Position numbers and translations under genes: made by a program | Part shown: one piece after another, positions 1 through 5,072 of the stretch | How the letters are laid out: the number at the start of each line of letters is the position of its first letter | Numbering within the stretch: the first letter of the stretch is position 1 | The notes under the pieces: generated by a model | Database searches by the model: none | The model's input: only the letters and a program-made list of their open reading frames with translations | What the model was told of the DNA's origin: nothing | Assembly (NCBI GenBank): GCA_014360105.1 | Contig: JACIYD010000144.1 | Location: 1 to 5,072, forward strand | Reading direction: 5' to 3' | DNA length: 5,072 nucleotides | Source: Clostridia bacterium | GTDB taxonomy: Bacteria; Bacillota; DSM-521; Neomoorellales; SLTJ01

Positions 1-1
1 G

Positions 2-550
2 ACCAGCCTCTTCTTCCTTGCTCACCCGGGCTACGGGGCGAACGTCGGGGGTACAGTCGCGGCGGGCACAGCTTTTGGCCTGGCCGCCCTCCTTCACGCA
101 CGGGTCCGGTTTTCCTGGGCCCATGCTCTTGCGCTCGGAACGGTTGCCACCGCATTAGTGGCCACCGTCGCCTGGTGGGACGGTACCCGTAGTCTCGCGG
201 TGCAGTCACACCTTGGCAAGGCGGTAAACCTCGTACGGCAGGAGGGCTGGCCCGCCGTCCAGGAGATCATCGGGCGGAAGCTGGCTACTAACCTGCGGCT
301 CATCCGCTATACGGTCTGGACAAGGGCCTTGCTCAGCGGCCTGGCGGTCCTGGCGGTTCTCCTCTATTATCAGGTGGGCAAAGTGGGCGAATGCTGTCGA
401 TCCTACCCGAAGCTTACCCGTTCTCTGGTGGCCATGGTTGCTGGCAGCTTTGTGGCCCTCGTTTTTAACGATTCTGGGATCGTGGCAGCGGCCACAATGA
501 TGATATATGGCATTGGGCCGTTTTTGACACTTATACTTGCTTATAAGTGA
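2..550 (+). CDS. Multi-pass membrane protein, C-terminal part (5' end outside window)
   Basis: The reading frame is open from the window edge to the TGA at 548-550, giving 182 residues. A GTG at 158 could be mistaken for a start, but the frame continues upstream with membrane-protein character and no ribosome binding site precedes 158, so this is the tail of a longer protein. Hydrophobic segments lie at about residues 18-33, 40-57, 108-123 and 140-180, with a polar, basic stretch at about 60-104 between the second and third. Two features look conserved rather than random: a glycine-rich stretch at residues 10-22 (GYGANVGGTVAAG) and an Asn-Asp-Ser-Gly motif at 156-159 inside the last hydrophobic region. 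I associate this kind of NDSG ending with large conserved membrane proteins of Firmicutes and Actinobacteria, but I cannot name a function. The speD promoter begins three bases after the stop, and no terminator separates the two genes. Confidence 0.75.
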   Translation, partial: TSLFFLAHPGYGANVGGTVAAGTAFGLAALLHARVRFSWAHALALGTVATALVATVAWWDGTRSLAVQSHLGKAVNLVRQEGWPAVQEIIGRKLATNLRLIRYTVWTRALLSGLAVLAVLLYYQVGKVGECCRSYPKLTRSLVAMVAGSFVALVFNDSGIVAAATMMIYGIGPFLTLILAYK

Positions 551-553
551 TTA

Positions 554-582
554 TTGACAAAGACCCCCCCGGGGGTTAAAAT
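554..582 (+). promoter_or_regulatory. Sigma-A-type promoter for speD with palindromic spacer
   Basis: A perfect -35 box TTGACA (554-559) is separated by exactly 17 bases from a -10 box TAAAAT (577-582), which matches the consensus at 5 of 6 positions. Transcription would be expected to start near 588-590, giving a leader of about 30 nt before the speD start at 621. The spacer contains C7G5 (564-575), whose core CCCCCGGGGG (566-575) is a perfect 10-bp palindrome. Its position between the boxes suits a repressor operator, though no regulator is encoded nearby. The -35 box starts three bases after the upstream stop codon. Confidence 0.8.
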
Positions 583-604
583 GGGTGTTGATTGAAATCT
601 GGAT

Positions 605-612
605 AAAGGAGG
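605..612 (+). promoter_or_regulatory. Ribosome binding site of speD (fixes the TTG start)
   Basis: AAAGGAGG at 605-612 is a near-perfect Shine-Dalgarno sequence, eight bases before TTG at 621. The nearby ATG at 614 sits too close to it and its frame closes after 12 codons, so TTG is the start. Confidence 0.85.
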
Positions 613-620
613 AATGATAA

Positions 621-998
621 TTGCAAGCTTTGGGCCGTCACGTTTTGGCTGAGATCTATGGTTGCGAATTCGACATTCTCAACGATGTGCAAAGGGTCGA
701 GGAGATCATGGTCAACGCGGCGGTCGCCGCAGGCGCGGAAGTGCGCGAGTTCGTCTTCCATAGGTTCAGCCCTCAAGGGGTCAGCGGCGTGGTGGTCATC
801 TCGGAATCCCACTTGGCGATTCACACCTGGCCGGAACTCGGTTACGCGGCGGTAGACGTTTTTACCTGCGGCCAGCGGGTTAACCCGTGGGAGGCTTGCC
901 GTTACCTGACGGAAAAGCTCGGCGGTAGTCACGTAAATGCCACGGAAGTACAACGGGGCATCTTCCAGCCCATCTTCCGTCAGGTGGCCAATCTGTAG
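621..998 (+). CDS. speD: S-adenosylmethionine decarboxylase proenzyme, class 1B (SpeD/SpeH)
   Basis: This 125-residue protein matches the short Bacillus/Thermotoga-type AdoMet decarboxylase. The enzyme makes decarboxylated AdoMet, the aminopropyl donor for spermidine, in the cytoplasm. The proenzyme cuts itself between Glu62 and Ser63, and Ser63 becomes the pyruvoyl cofactor; the site reads [13 protein letters not shown] (60-72). His68 (processing) and Cys83 (proton donor, in FTCG) fall at the numbers known for the Thermotoga maritima enzyme, so length and start agree with the family. The N-terminal [11 protein letters not shown] (5-15) and the central [16 protein letters not shown] block are also typical. 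After Cys83-Gly84 the sequence has Gln85, where the Bacillus protein as I recall it has Asp. The start is TTG, set by a strong ribosome binding site. Its own promoter lies upstream and a probable terminator downstream, so it is likely transcribed alone. No spermidine synthase (speE) is in the window. Confidence 0.96.
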   Translation: MQALGRHVLAEIYGCEFDILNDVQRVEEIMVNAAVAAGAEVREFVFHRFSPQGVSGVVVISESHLAIHTWPELGYAAVDVFTCGQRVNPWEACRYLTEKLGGSHVNATEVQRGIFQPIFRQVANL

Positions 999-1037
999 GA
1001 GGGATCTTTATTTTACGCAAGAAGCAAGCGGACGGTT

Positions 1038-1083
1038 AGCTGGGGCCTTACAGCGCGAAGGTTGTAGGGCTCTAGCTTTTCTT
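1038..1083 (+). terminator. Probable rho-independent terminator after speD
   Basis: The arms 1038-1052 (AGCTGGGGCCTTACA) and 1063-1077 (TGTAGGGCTCTAGCT) can pair over 15 continuous base pairs, three of them G-U, around a 10-base loop (1053-1062). The 3' arm runs into TTTCTT (1078-1083), a short and interrupted T tract. Position, 39 bases after the speD stop, and shape suit an intrinsic terminator separating speD from the quinone operon. The weak T tract leaves open partial read-through or an attenuator-like role. Confidence 0.6.
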
Positions 1084-1091
1084 GGGCGAAC

Positions 1092-1131
1092 GTGGCAGGA
1101 ATTCCGGCGGGTGGTGCCGAATACTAGGCAA
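1092..1131 (+). other. GC-rich palindromic stretch upstream of the quinone operon
   Basis: Between the terminator-like hairpin and the next gene lies a perfect 8-bp palindrome GGAATTCC (1098-1105), flanked by GGCA (1094-1097) and TGCC (1115-1118), which could close a small stem. An A-rich patch GAATACTA (1119-1126) follows. No acceptable -35/-10 pair is visible here, so the promoter of the quinone operon is not identified. The stretch may be a regulatory element or simply spacer. Confidence 0.25.
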
Positions 1132-1136
1132 GGCGG

Positions 1137-1144
1137 GGAGGAGG
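1137..1144 (+). promoter_or_regulatory. Ribosome binding site setting the GTG start at 1155
   Basis: GGAGGAGG (1137-1144) lies ten bases before GTG at 1155. This supports the GTG start over later in-frame codons. Confidence 0.75.
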
Positions 1145-1154
1145 AAAAGAAAGA

Positions 1155-1889
1155 GTGGATTTCGGCCGCGTTTTTGCCCACATCGGCCCTGAACTGGAAG
1201 AAGTACGCCGGCGCGTCACGCATGAACTACGCCCTCAGGGTGCGGCCTACATGGCCCTCGTAGAACAAGAGCTCGCTACTTCTGCGTCGCGCCTCCACCC
1301 GGCCCTGGTTATTCTCTCGGCCCGGTTCTTCCACTACCACCCCCGGCCGGTTCTGGCATTGGCCTGCGTCCTCCAGTTCATCTACCTCGCAACACGCATT
1401 CACTTTTTCCCGGGCGAACGCCCGGCCCTGCCCGTCCTGCTCGGCGACCTGCTCTACAGCAAGTTTTTCTCGTACCTGTGCCGCTACCATTGCCTGGAGT
1501 TTCTGGCGCCCTTGGCTGAAGTTATCTGCCGCATCCACGAAGGGGGTGCCATGCGCCAAGCAGGGGCAAACTGGCATTATCCCGAATGCCTGGGCCTGGT
1601 CGACCGGGAAGCGGCCCTTTTGTTGCGCGAGGCCTGCCGTGCGGGTGCTCGGGTTGCCAGCGCTCCGCCGGATAGGGTTGAGGCACTGGCAGATTACGGC
1701 TTTAACCTGGGACGGGGGTGGGGCCTTTTGCGTGAAAAGGTGCCCACGAGGGCTTGGCAGTATTTCCTTGCCCGGGCCCGCCAGAGTTTGAGCCATCTCC
1801 CGCTTCGGCCGGAAAGAGAGATGCTGGGCACGCTGGTTGACGCCGTAGCGGCCCTCGCCGTAGAGACGGGTGGGGTTTCGGCGGGGTGA
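1155..1889 (+). CDS. hepS: Polyprenyl-synthase homologue without aspartate motifs; HepS-like subunit
   Basis: This 244-residue, largely helical protein keeps the frame of a trans-polyprenyl diphosphate synthase but has lost the catalytic residues. PVLLGDLLYSKFFSYL (93-108) corresponds to the family's conserved VLLGDYLYA-type helix. The place before it, where active enzymes carry the first DDxxD, reads LATRIHFFPGE (78-88). YGFNLGRGWGLLREKVP (181-197) matches the C-terminal helix, but LLREKV stands where the second aspartate motif (VDDLLD-like) should be. The protein is also shorter than catalytic synthases (about 320 residues) and close to Bacillus HepS (about 250), the non-catalytic component I of heptaprenyl diphosphate synthase. 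In Bacillus hepS also sits directly before menG (hepS-menG-hepT). I infer a partner subunit helping set the menaquinone side-chain length. The catalytic HepT is not in this window. It starts with GTG, and its stop overlaps the menG start by 4 nt. It could alternatively belong to a diverged, inactive synthase family of its own. Confidence 0.7.
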   Translation: MDFGRVFAHIGPELEEVRRRVTHELRPQGAAYMALVEQELATSASRLHPALVILSARFFHYHPRPVLALACVLQFIYLATRIHFFPGERPALPVLLGDLLYSKFFSYLCRYHCLEFLAPLAEVICRIHEGGAMRQAGANWHYPECLGLVDREAALLLREACRAGARVASAPPDRVEALADYGFNLGRGWGLLREKVPTRAWQYFLARARQSLSHLPLRPEREMLGTLVDAVAALAVETGGVSAG

Positions 1890-2629
1890 AAAAGGATTTG
1901 CAGCTACCTGACGGTTATTCGTCCAAGGAAGATTACGTGCGTGATCTCTTTGAGAGTATTGCCCACCGTTACGACCTCCTTAATACCCTCCTTAGCTTCA
2001 ACCGGGACAAGTACTGGCGGCGCTTTGCCGTTGCCCGGACGGGGTTGCGCGCCGGAGGAACCGCCCTCGATGTTTGCTGCGGCACGGGCAGTCTGGCCTT
2101 GGAGCTGGCCCGCGTCGCCGGTACGGGCGGGCGGGTAGTCGGGGTGGACTTCGCGCCCCGCATGCTGGCGGAAGCAAAAAGGCGCCTGGGCCGCCGTCCA
2201 GAAGGGCGGATTATCGAACTTATCTGCGGCAATGCGGTCGCCCTGCCTTTTGCCGATGACACGTTCGACTGCGCTACCATTGGCTTTGCGCTGCGCAACG
2301 TCCCCAGCATCGAAAGGACCATTCAGGAAATGCAGCGGGTGGTCAAGCCGGGCGGCCGGGTGGTTTCTTTGGAGCTCGCCAAACCGGGGGCTTTTGGCTT
2401 CAAGCAGCTCTATTATTTGTATTTTAATCATCTCGTGCCGCTGCTTGGGCGGCTGGGAGTGGGCCGCCGCGGCCCCTACAGTTACCTGCCGCATTCGTTG
2501 AAGGATTTTCCCCACCAACGGGAAATCCTGGCCCTTTTTCGCCGGGTCGGCCTGGAAGACGTTGCGCTTTACGAGCTTACCGGCGGTATTGTCGCCGTCC
2601 ATGTGGGGACCAAGGCGGGACCGGTGTAA
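1886..2629 (+). CDS. menG: Demethylmenaquinone methyltransferase (MenG/UbiE)
   Basis: A 247-residue class I SAM-dependent methyltransferase of the UbiE/MenG family, which methylates demethylmenaquinone to menaquinone in the last step of the pathway. Visible motifs are the family N-terminus YDLLNTLLSFNRDKYW (29-44), the SAM-binding loop ALDVCCGTG (60-68), the ribose-binding segment VVGVDFAPRML (84-94), ALPFADDTFDCATIGFALRN (119-138), and RVVKPGGRVVSLELAKPG beginning with the RVVKPGG signature. The C-terminal YSYLPHSLKDFP and the LTGGIVAVHVGTK ending are also typical, and the length is normal. Against the classical UbiE signature Y-D-x-M-N-x2-L-S-x3-H-x2-W, the Met is Leu32 and the His is Asp41; I expect both to be ordinary lineage variation. 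The GTG start at 1886 overlaps the previous stop (GTGA), so translation is probably coupled. The ring substrate in this organism is presumably made by the futalosine route. Confidence 0.95.
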   Translation: MKKDLQLPDGYSSKEDYVRDLFESIAHRYDLLNTLLSFNRDKYWRRFAVARTGLRAGGTALDVCCGTGSLALELARVAGTGGRVVGVDFAPRMLAEAKRRLGRRPEGRIIELICGNAVALPFADDTFDCATIGFALRNVPSIERTIQEMQRVVKPGGRVVSLELAKPGAFGFKQLYYLYFNHLVPLLGRLGVGRRGPYSYLPHSLKDFPHQREILALFRRVGLEDVALYELTGGIVAVHVGTKAGPV

Positions 2630-2664
2630 GGAAGGGTGCAGTCGCGCAAGTCTACCCGCGCCCG

Positions 2665-2694
2665 CCCCTGAAAAAACCGATTCCGGGGGAAGGA
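2665..2694 (+). promoter_or_regulatory. ubiD ribosome binding region with possible short hairpin
   Basis: The 68-base gap between menG and ubiD ends with GGGGGAAGGA (2685-2694) just before ATG 2698. CCCCTGAAA (2665-2673) can pair imperfectly with TTCCGGGGG (2681-2689), with one A-C mismatch and one G-U pair, around a 7-base loop. This would bury the 5' G run but leave AAGGA free. The effect on translation is speculative. No promoter or T-tailed terminator is visible in the gap. Confidence 0.35.
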
Positions 2695-2697
2695 CCA

Positions 2698-4137
2698 ATG
2701 GCGTACGAGAGCCTGCGCGAGTTTCTGGCCGCGCTGGAGGAGCGGGGCTGGTTGAAACGCATTCGCGCAGAAGTCGACCGGGAGCTGGAGATCAGCGAAA
2801 TCACCCGCCGGGTCGTCAAGGGAGGAGGGCCGGCTCTCTTGTTCGAACGGGTGAAGGGCTATTCCGTACCCGTGGTGACCAACCTTTTCGGCAGTTGCGA
2901 GCGCATGGCCCTAGCCCTGGGCGTGACCTCGCTGGACGAACCGGCGGCACGACTGCGGGCACTGTTAAGGCCCGACCGTTTACCGCAAGGGCTCTGGGGA
3001 AAACTGAAGGCCCTGCCGGAACTGCAGGAAATGGCCGGCTATTTGCCCTATACCGTCCGGCGTGCTCCCTGTCAAGAAGTAGTGTTAGACAAGCCGTCTC
3101 TTGATTTTTTGCCGGTGCTTAAGTGCTGGCCCGAGGACGCCGGGCCTTTTATCACGCTTCCCCTGGTTTTTGTGCGGGACGAAGATGGTCGGCAGAATAT
3201 GGGGATGTATCGTCTCCAGGTTTTCGACGACCGGACTTTGGGTCTGCACTGGCAGACACATAAGGATGCGGCGGCAATTTGGCGGCGGGCGGCGGCCGAG
3301 GGACGGCGGCTTGAAGTGGCGGTGGCCTTGGGCGGTGACCCTGTACTCGCTTATGCGGCAACGGCTCCCTTGCCCCGAGGAATGGACGAACTCCTGCTGG
3401 CCGGTTTCTTGCGCAGGCAGGGGGTGCCGCTGGTTCGCTGTCTGAGCGTCGCCCTGGAGGTGCCGGCGGAAGCAGAAATCGTGCTTGAAGGGTATGTCGA
3501 ACCCGGCGAACTTCGCCTCGAGGGACCCTTCGGCGACCACACGGGTTTTTATTCTCCGGCCGATTTGTATCCGGTAATGCACCTTACTTGCGTCAGCCAC
3601 CGCCGCGATCCGGTCTTCCCCGCAACCGTGGTGGGGCCACCGCCGATGGAAGATGCCTATTTAGGCATGGCTACAGAACGGCTGTTCCTCCCTCTCATTC
3701 AGATGTACCTGCCGGAGGTGGTCGACCTCCATCTGCCGGCCGTGGGGGCCTTTCATAACTGGGCGATCGTGGCGATCAGGAAGGAGTACCCCGGCCAGGC
3801 GCAAAAAGTGATGCACGGTCTCTGGGGCCTGGGCCAGTTGATGCTCACCAAGATCATCGTCGTGGTGGACGAAGGGGTAGACGTGCACGATCTGGATGCC
3901 GTCCTCTGGCAGGTGTGTGCCAATTTCGACCCGGCACGCGACCTTCTCCTTAGCAGGGGGCCACTCGACCTGCTCGACCACGCGCCGGCCACGCCGGGCT
4001 ACGGCGGCAAACTGGGCCTTGACGCCACGCGCAAGGGCCCGGCCGAAGGCTACCCACGCCAGTGGCCCGAGCCGCTGGCCATGTCGCCGGAAGTTCGGGC
4101 GCTGGTCGACCGGAGGTGGCCGGAGTATGGTCTTTAG
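2698..4137 (+). CDS. ubiD: UbiD-family prenyl-FMN-dependent decarboxylase (MqnL-type, menaquinone synthesis)
   Basis: The 479-residue protein is a full-length UbiD-family decarboxylase, slightly shorter than E. coli UbiD (497). Residues matching those known in Fdc1/UbiD are in place. NMGMYRLQ (167-174) supplies the metal ligand Asn167 and the catalytic Arg172, with the same five-residue spacing as Asn168/Arg173 in Fdc1. LHWQTHKDAA (183-192) supplies His188, and PRGMDELLLAGFLR supplies Glu231. EGPFGDHTGFYS (275-286) supplies Glu275 and Asp280, matching the Glu277/Glu282 pair. The enzyme should therefore bind prenylated FMN, Mn2+ and K+ and be active. Next to menG and a UbiA homologue, the likely job is decarboxylation of the prenylated 6-naphthoate ring in the futalosine menaquinone pathway (MqnL). 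Ubiquinone synthesis is unlikely in an anaerobic Firmicute. ATG 2698 follows a GGGGGAAGGA site. The 3' end overlaps ubiA by 11 nt. No UbiX/MqnM, which makes the cofactor, is encoded here. Confidence 0.95.
   Translation: MAYESLREFLAALEERGWLKRIRAEVDRELEISEITRRVVKGGGPALLFERVKGYSVPVVTNLFGSCERMALALGVTSLDEPAARLRALLRPDRLPQGLWGKLKALPELQEMAGYLPYTVRRAPCQEVVLDKPSLDFLPVLKCWPEDAGPFITLPLVFVRDEDGRQNMGMYRLQVFDDRTLGLHWQTHKDAAAIWRRAAAEGRRLEVAVALGGDPVLAYAATAPLPRGMDELLLAGFLRRQGVPLVRCLSVALEVPAEAEIVLEGYVEPGELRLEGPFGDHTGFYSPADLYPVMHLTCVSHRRDPVFPATVVGPPPMEDAYLGMATERLFLPLIQMYLPEVVDLHLPAVGAFHNWAIVAIRKEYPGQAQKVMHGLWGLGQLMLTKIIVVVDEGVDVHDLDAVLWQVCANFDPARDLLLSRGPLDLLDHAPATPGYGGKLGLDATRKGPAEGYPRQWPEPLAMSPEVRALVDRRWPEYGL
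4112..4116 (+). promoter_or_regulatory. Ribosome binding site of ubiA, inside ubiD
   Basis: GGAGG at 4112-4116 lies ten bases before ATG 4127 and within the last codons of ubiD. It supports this start over the in-frame ATG at 4166, which has no comparable site, and over upstream in-frame codons that run deep into ubiD. Confidence 0.65.
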
Positions 4138-5020
4138 GGCATCCGCGGGCCTCTTGCGGGCACTGATGCGCAAGGCGCGCATTTTTGCCGGGATGATCAA
4201 AGTTGAGCATACAGTTTTTGCCCTGCCTTTCGCCTACATCGGGGCGTTTCTCGCGGCTGGCGGCTCCCCCACAGCGCGGGAGCTCTTTTGGATCACCGTG
4301 GCCATGGCCGCTGCCCGCACGGCGGCCATGAGCCTTAACCGTCTCGTGGACCGCGTCCTTGACACGCTCAACCCGCGTACCGCCGACCGGGCCCTGCCGC
4401 AGGGCCTACTCCGGGTGGCGGAAGTATGGGCCGCCGTGCTGGTCTCCTTCGCGGTACTCTTACTCGCTGCGGCCAGCCTGAACCAGCTCTGCCTCCGCCT
4501 CCTGCCGCTCGCCGTCGCCGTCCTCGTCGTCTATCCCTATACCAAGCGCTGGACCTGGCTTTGCCACTGGATTCTGGGGGCGGCCGACGGCTTGGCGCCG
4601 CTGGGGGCTTGGGTCGCCGTGCGGGCCGCGGTCGAGCCTCCCGGCCTTTTGCTTTTCGGGGCCGTAGCCGTCTGGGTGGCGGGTTTTGACCTGATCTACG
4701 CCTGCCAGGATTACGAGTTTGACCGCCGCTACGGTCTGTGCTCGGTCCCGAGCCGTTTTGGTATAGCGGCCGCGCTGTGGACGGCCCGGACCACCCATCT
4801 TGTCGTGCCCGTACTGCTTTGGGCCGCCGGGCGGTTGGCCGGCGCCGCCTACCTCTTCTATCTCGGCGTGTTGGCCGCCACCCTCTTGCTCTTATACGAA
4901 CACCGCCTGGTCTCCCCGCGCAACCTTTCGCGTCTGAACTATGCTTTCCTCAACGTCAACGGTTACTTGAGTGTCCTCATGTTCGGCTTTACCTTTCTCG
5001 ACCGCTTCCTGCTTGCCTGA
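4127..5020 (+). CDS. ubiA: UbiA-family polyprenyltransferase (MqnP-type, menaquinone synthesis)
   Basis: From ATG 4127 the protein has 297 residues, the usual UbiA length. UbiA enzymes are integral-membrane prenyltransferases that transfer a polyprenyl chain from its diphosphate to an aromatic acid. Both Mg2+-diphosphate motifs are present: N71-x3-D75-x3-D79 followed by NPRTADRALPQG (82-93), and D195-x3-D199 in IYACQDYEFDRRYGL (190-204), followed by SVPSRFG. The form NRxxDRxxD together with YACQDxEFDRR is the one I associate with the Firmicute menaquinone branch (MqnP, often annotated 4-hydroxybenzoate polyprenyltransferase) rather than MenA. KVEHTVFALPFAYIGAFLA (25-43) is the typical first helix. 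About eight or nine hydrophobic segments follow, and YPYTKR (136-141) is the usual cytoplasmic-loop motif. It overlaps ubiD by 11 nt, so coupled translation is likely. The probable substrate is 1,4-dihydroxy-6-naphthoate, inferred from the menG and ubiD neighbours. Confidence 0.94.
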   Translation: MVFRASAGLLRALMRKARIFAGMIKVEHTVFALPFAYIGAFLAAGGSPTARELFWITVAMAAARTAAMSLNRLVDRVLDTLNPRTADRALPQGLLRVAEVWAAVLVSFAVLLLAAASLNQLCLRLLPLAVAVLVVYPYTKRWTWLCHWILGAADGLAPLGAWVAVRAAVEPPGLLLFGAVAVWVAGFDLIYACQDYEFDRRYGLCSVPSRFGIAAALWTARTTHLVVPVLLWAAGRLAGAAYLFYLGVLAATLLLLYEHRLVSPRNLSRLNYAFLNVNGYLSVLMFGFTFLDRFLLA

Positions 5021-5072
5021 AAAACCGGCGCGGCAAAGACCCGCATCTACTGGTATAGCCTGACTCTTATAA
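5021..5072. other. Short 3' flank without recognisable feature
   Basis: These 52 bases after ubiA hold no hairpin followed by a T tract, no start codon with a ribosome binding site, and no convincing promoter. Whether the operon continues (for example into ubiX/mqnM or hepT) cannot be told from here. Confidence 0.5.

Noticed and set aside
554..582. MerR-type promoter (palindrome between -35 and -10)
   Set aside because: MerR-controlled promoters have 19-20 bp spacers; this spacer is the standard 17 bp.
614..652. ATG at 614 as the speD start or a leader peptide
   Set aside because: It lies one base after GGAGG, too close for initiation, and its frame stops after 12 codons. TTG 621 has ideal spacing and the conserved N-terminus.
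576..953. Minus-strand open frame opposite speD
   Set aside because: Complement of a well-conserved speD, and its end runs into the speD promoter and leader.
937..1263. Plus-strand frame bridging the speD end, the intergenic gap and the start of the HepS-like gene
   Set aside because: It overlaps two supported genes in another frame, crosses the terminator-like hairpin, and has no binding site or recognisable domain.
1227..1796. Minus-strand open frame of 189 codons opposite the HepS-like gene
   Set aside because: No recognisable protein features or credible ribosome binding site; the + strand frame has family motifs, a strong binding site and operon overlap.
1904..2698. Long open frame on the minus strand (264 codons) opposite menG
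   Set aside because: It lies antisense to a clearly recognised MenG, has low-complexity composition typical of a GC-rich complement, and shows no family motif.
3896..4126. N-terminal extension of ubiA reaching back into ubiD
   Set aside because: The extra 77 residues are an out-of-frame reading of ubiD. ATG 4127 has a GGAGG site ten bases upstream and gives the normal UbiA length.
1..5072. A defence, mobile or otherwise novel multi-gene system
   Set aside because: Apart from the partial membrane protein, every gene fits polyamine or menaquinone synthesis. I found no transposase, nuclease, toxin-antitoxin pair, direct-repeat array or tRNA in either strand.

Overview
This GC-rich window (about 60% G+C by eye) looks like the chromosome of an anaerobic, probably thermophilic Firmicute of the Moorella / Desulfotomaculum / Ammonifex kind. 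The reasons are strong GGAGG-type ribosome binding sites, TTG and GTG starts, a Bacillus/Thermotoga-type S-adenosylmethionine decarboxylase, and a menaquinone cluster of the sort found with the futalosine pathway. The genus is inferred from protein character, not from a search. All recognisable genes are on the + strand.

Layout. Positions 2-550 hold the C-terminal 182 residues of a multi-pass membrane protein whose start lies outside the window. Three bases after its stop codon comes a near-consensus sigma-A-type promoter (554-582) with a C/G palindrome in its spacer. It drives speD (621-998), a class 1B AdoMet decarboxylase of polyamine synthesis. A 156-base gap (999-1154) follows. It contains an orphan Shine-Dalgarno-like sequence, a 15-bp hairpin followed by T residues (probable terminator), and a short GC-rich palindromic stretch with no assigned role.

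Positions 1155-5020 form a tight four-gene cluster for the late, lipid-linked steps of menaquinone synthesis. It comprises a polyprenyl-synthase homologue lacking both aspartate-rich motifs (resembling HepS, the non-catalytic subunit of heptaprenyl diphosphate synthase), menG/ubiE (ring methyltransferase), a UbiD-family prenyl-FMN decarboxylase (MqnL type) and a UbiA-family membrane prenyltransferase (MqnP type). HepS would help a catalytic partner, not present here, make the polyprenyl tail. UbiA/MqnP attaches the tail to the naphthoate ring, UbiD/MqnL removes the ring carboxylate, and MenG adds the final methyl group. The first two genes overlap by 4 nt and the last two by 11 nt, so translational coupling is likely. 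The flavin prenyltransferase (UbiX/MqnM) and the catalytic HepT subunit are not in the window.

I see no mobile element, CRISPR array, tRNA, rRNA or convincing new system. The points most worth checking are the catalytically stripped prenyl-synthase homologue, the palindrome inside the speD promoter, and the structured gap between speD and the quinone operon.
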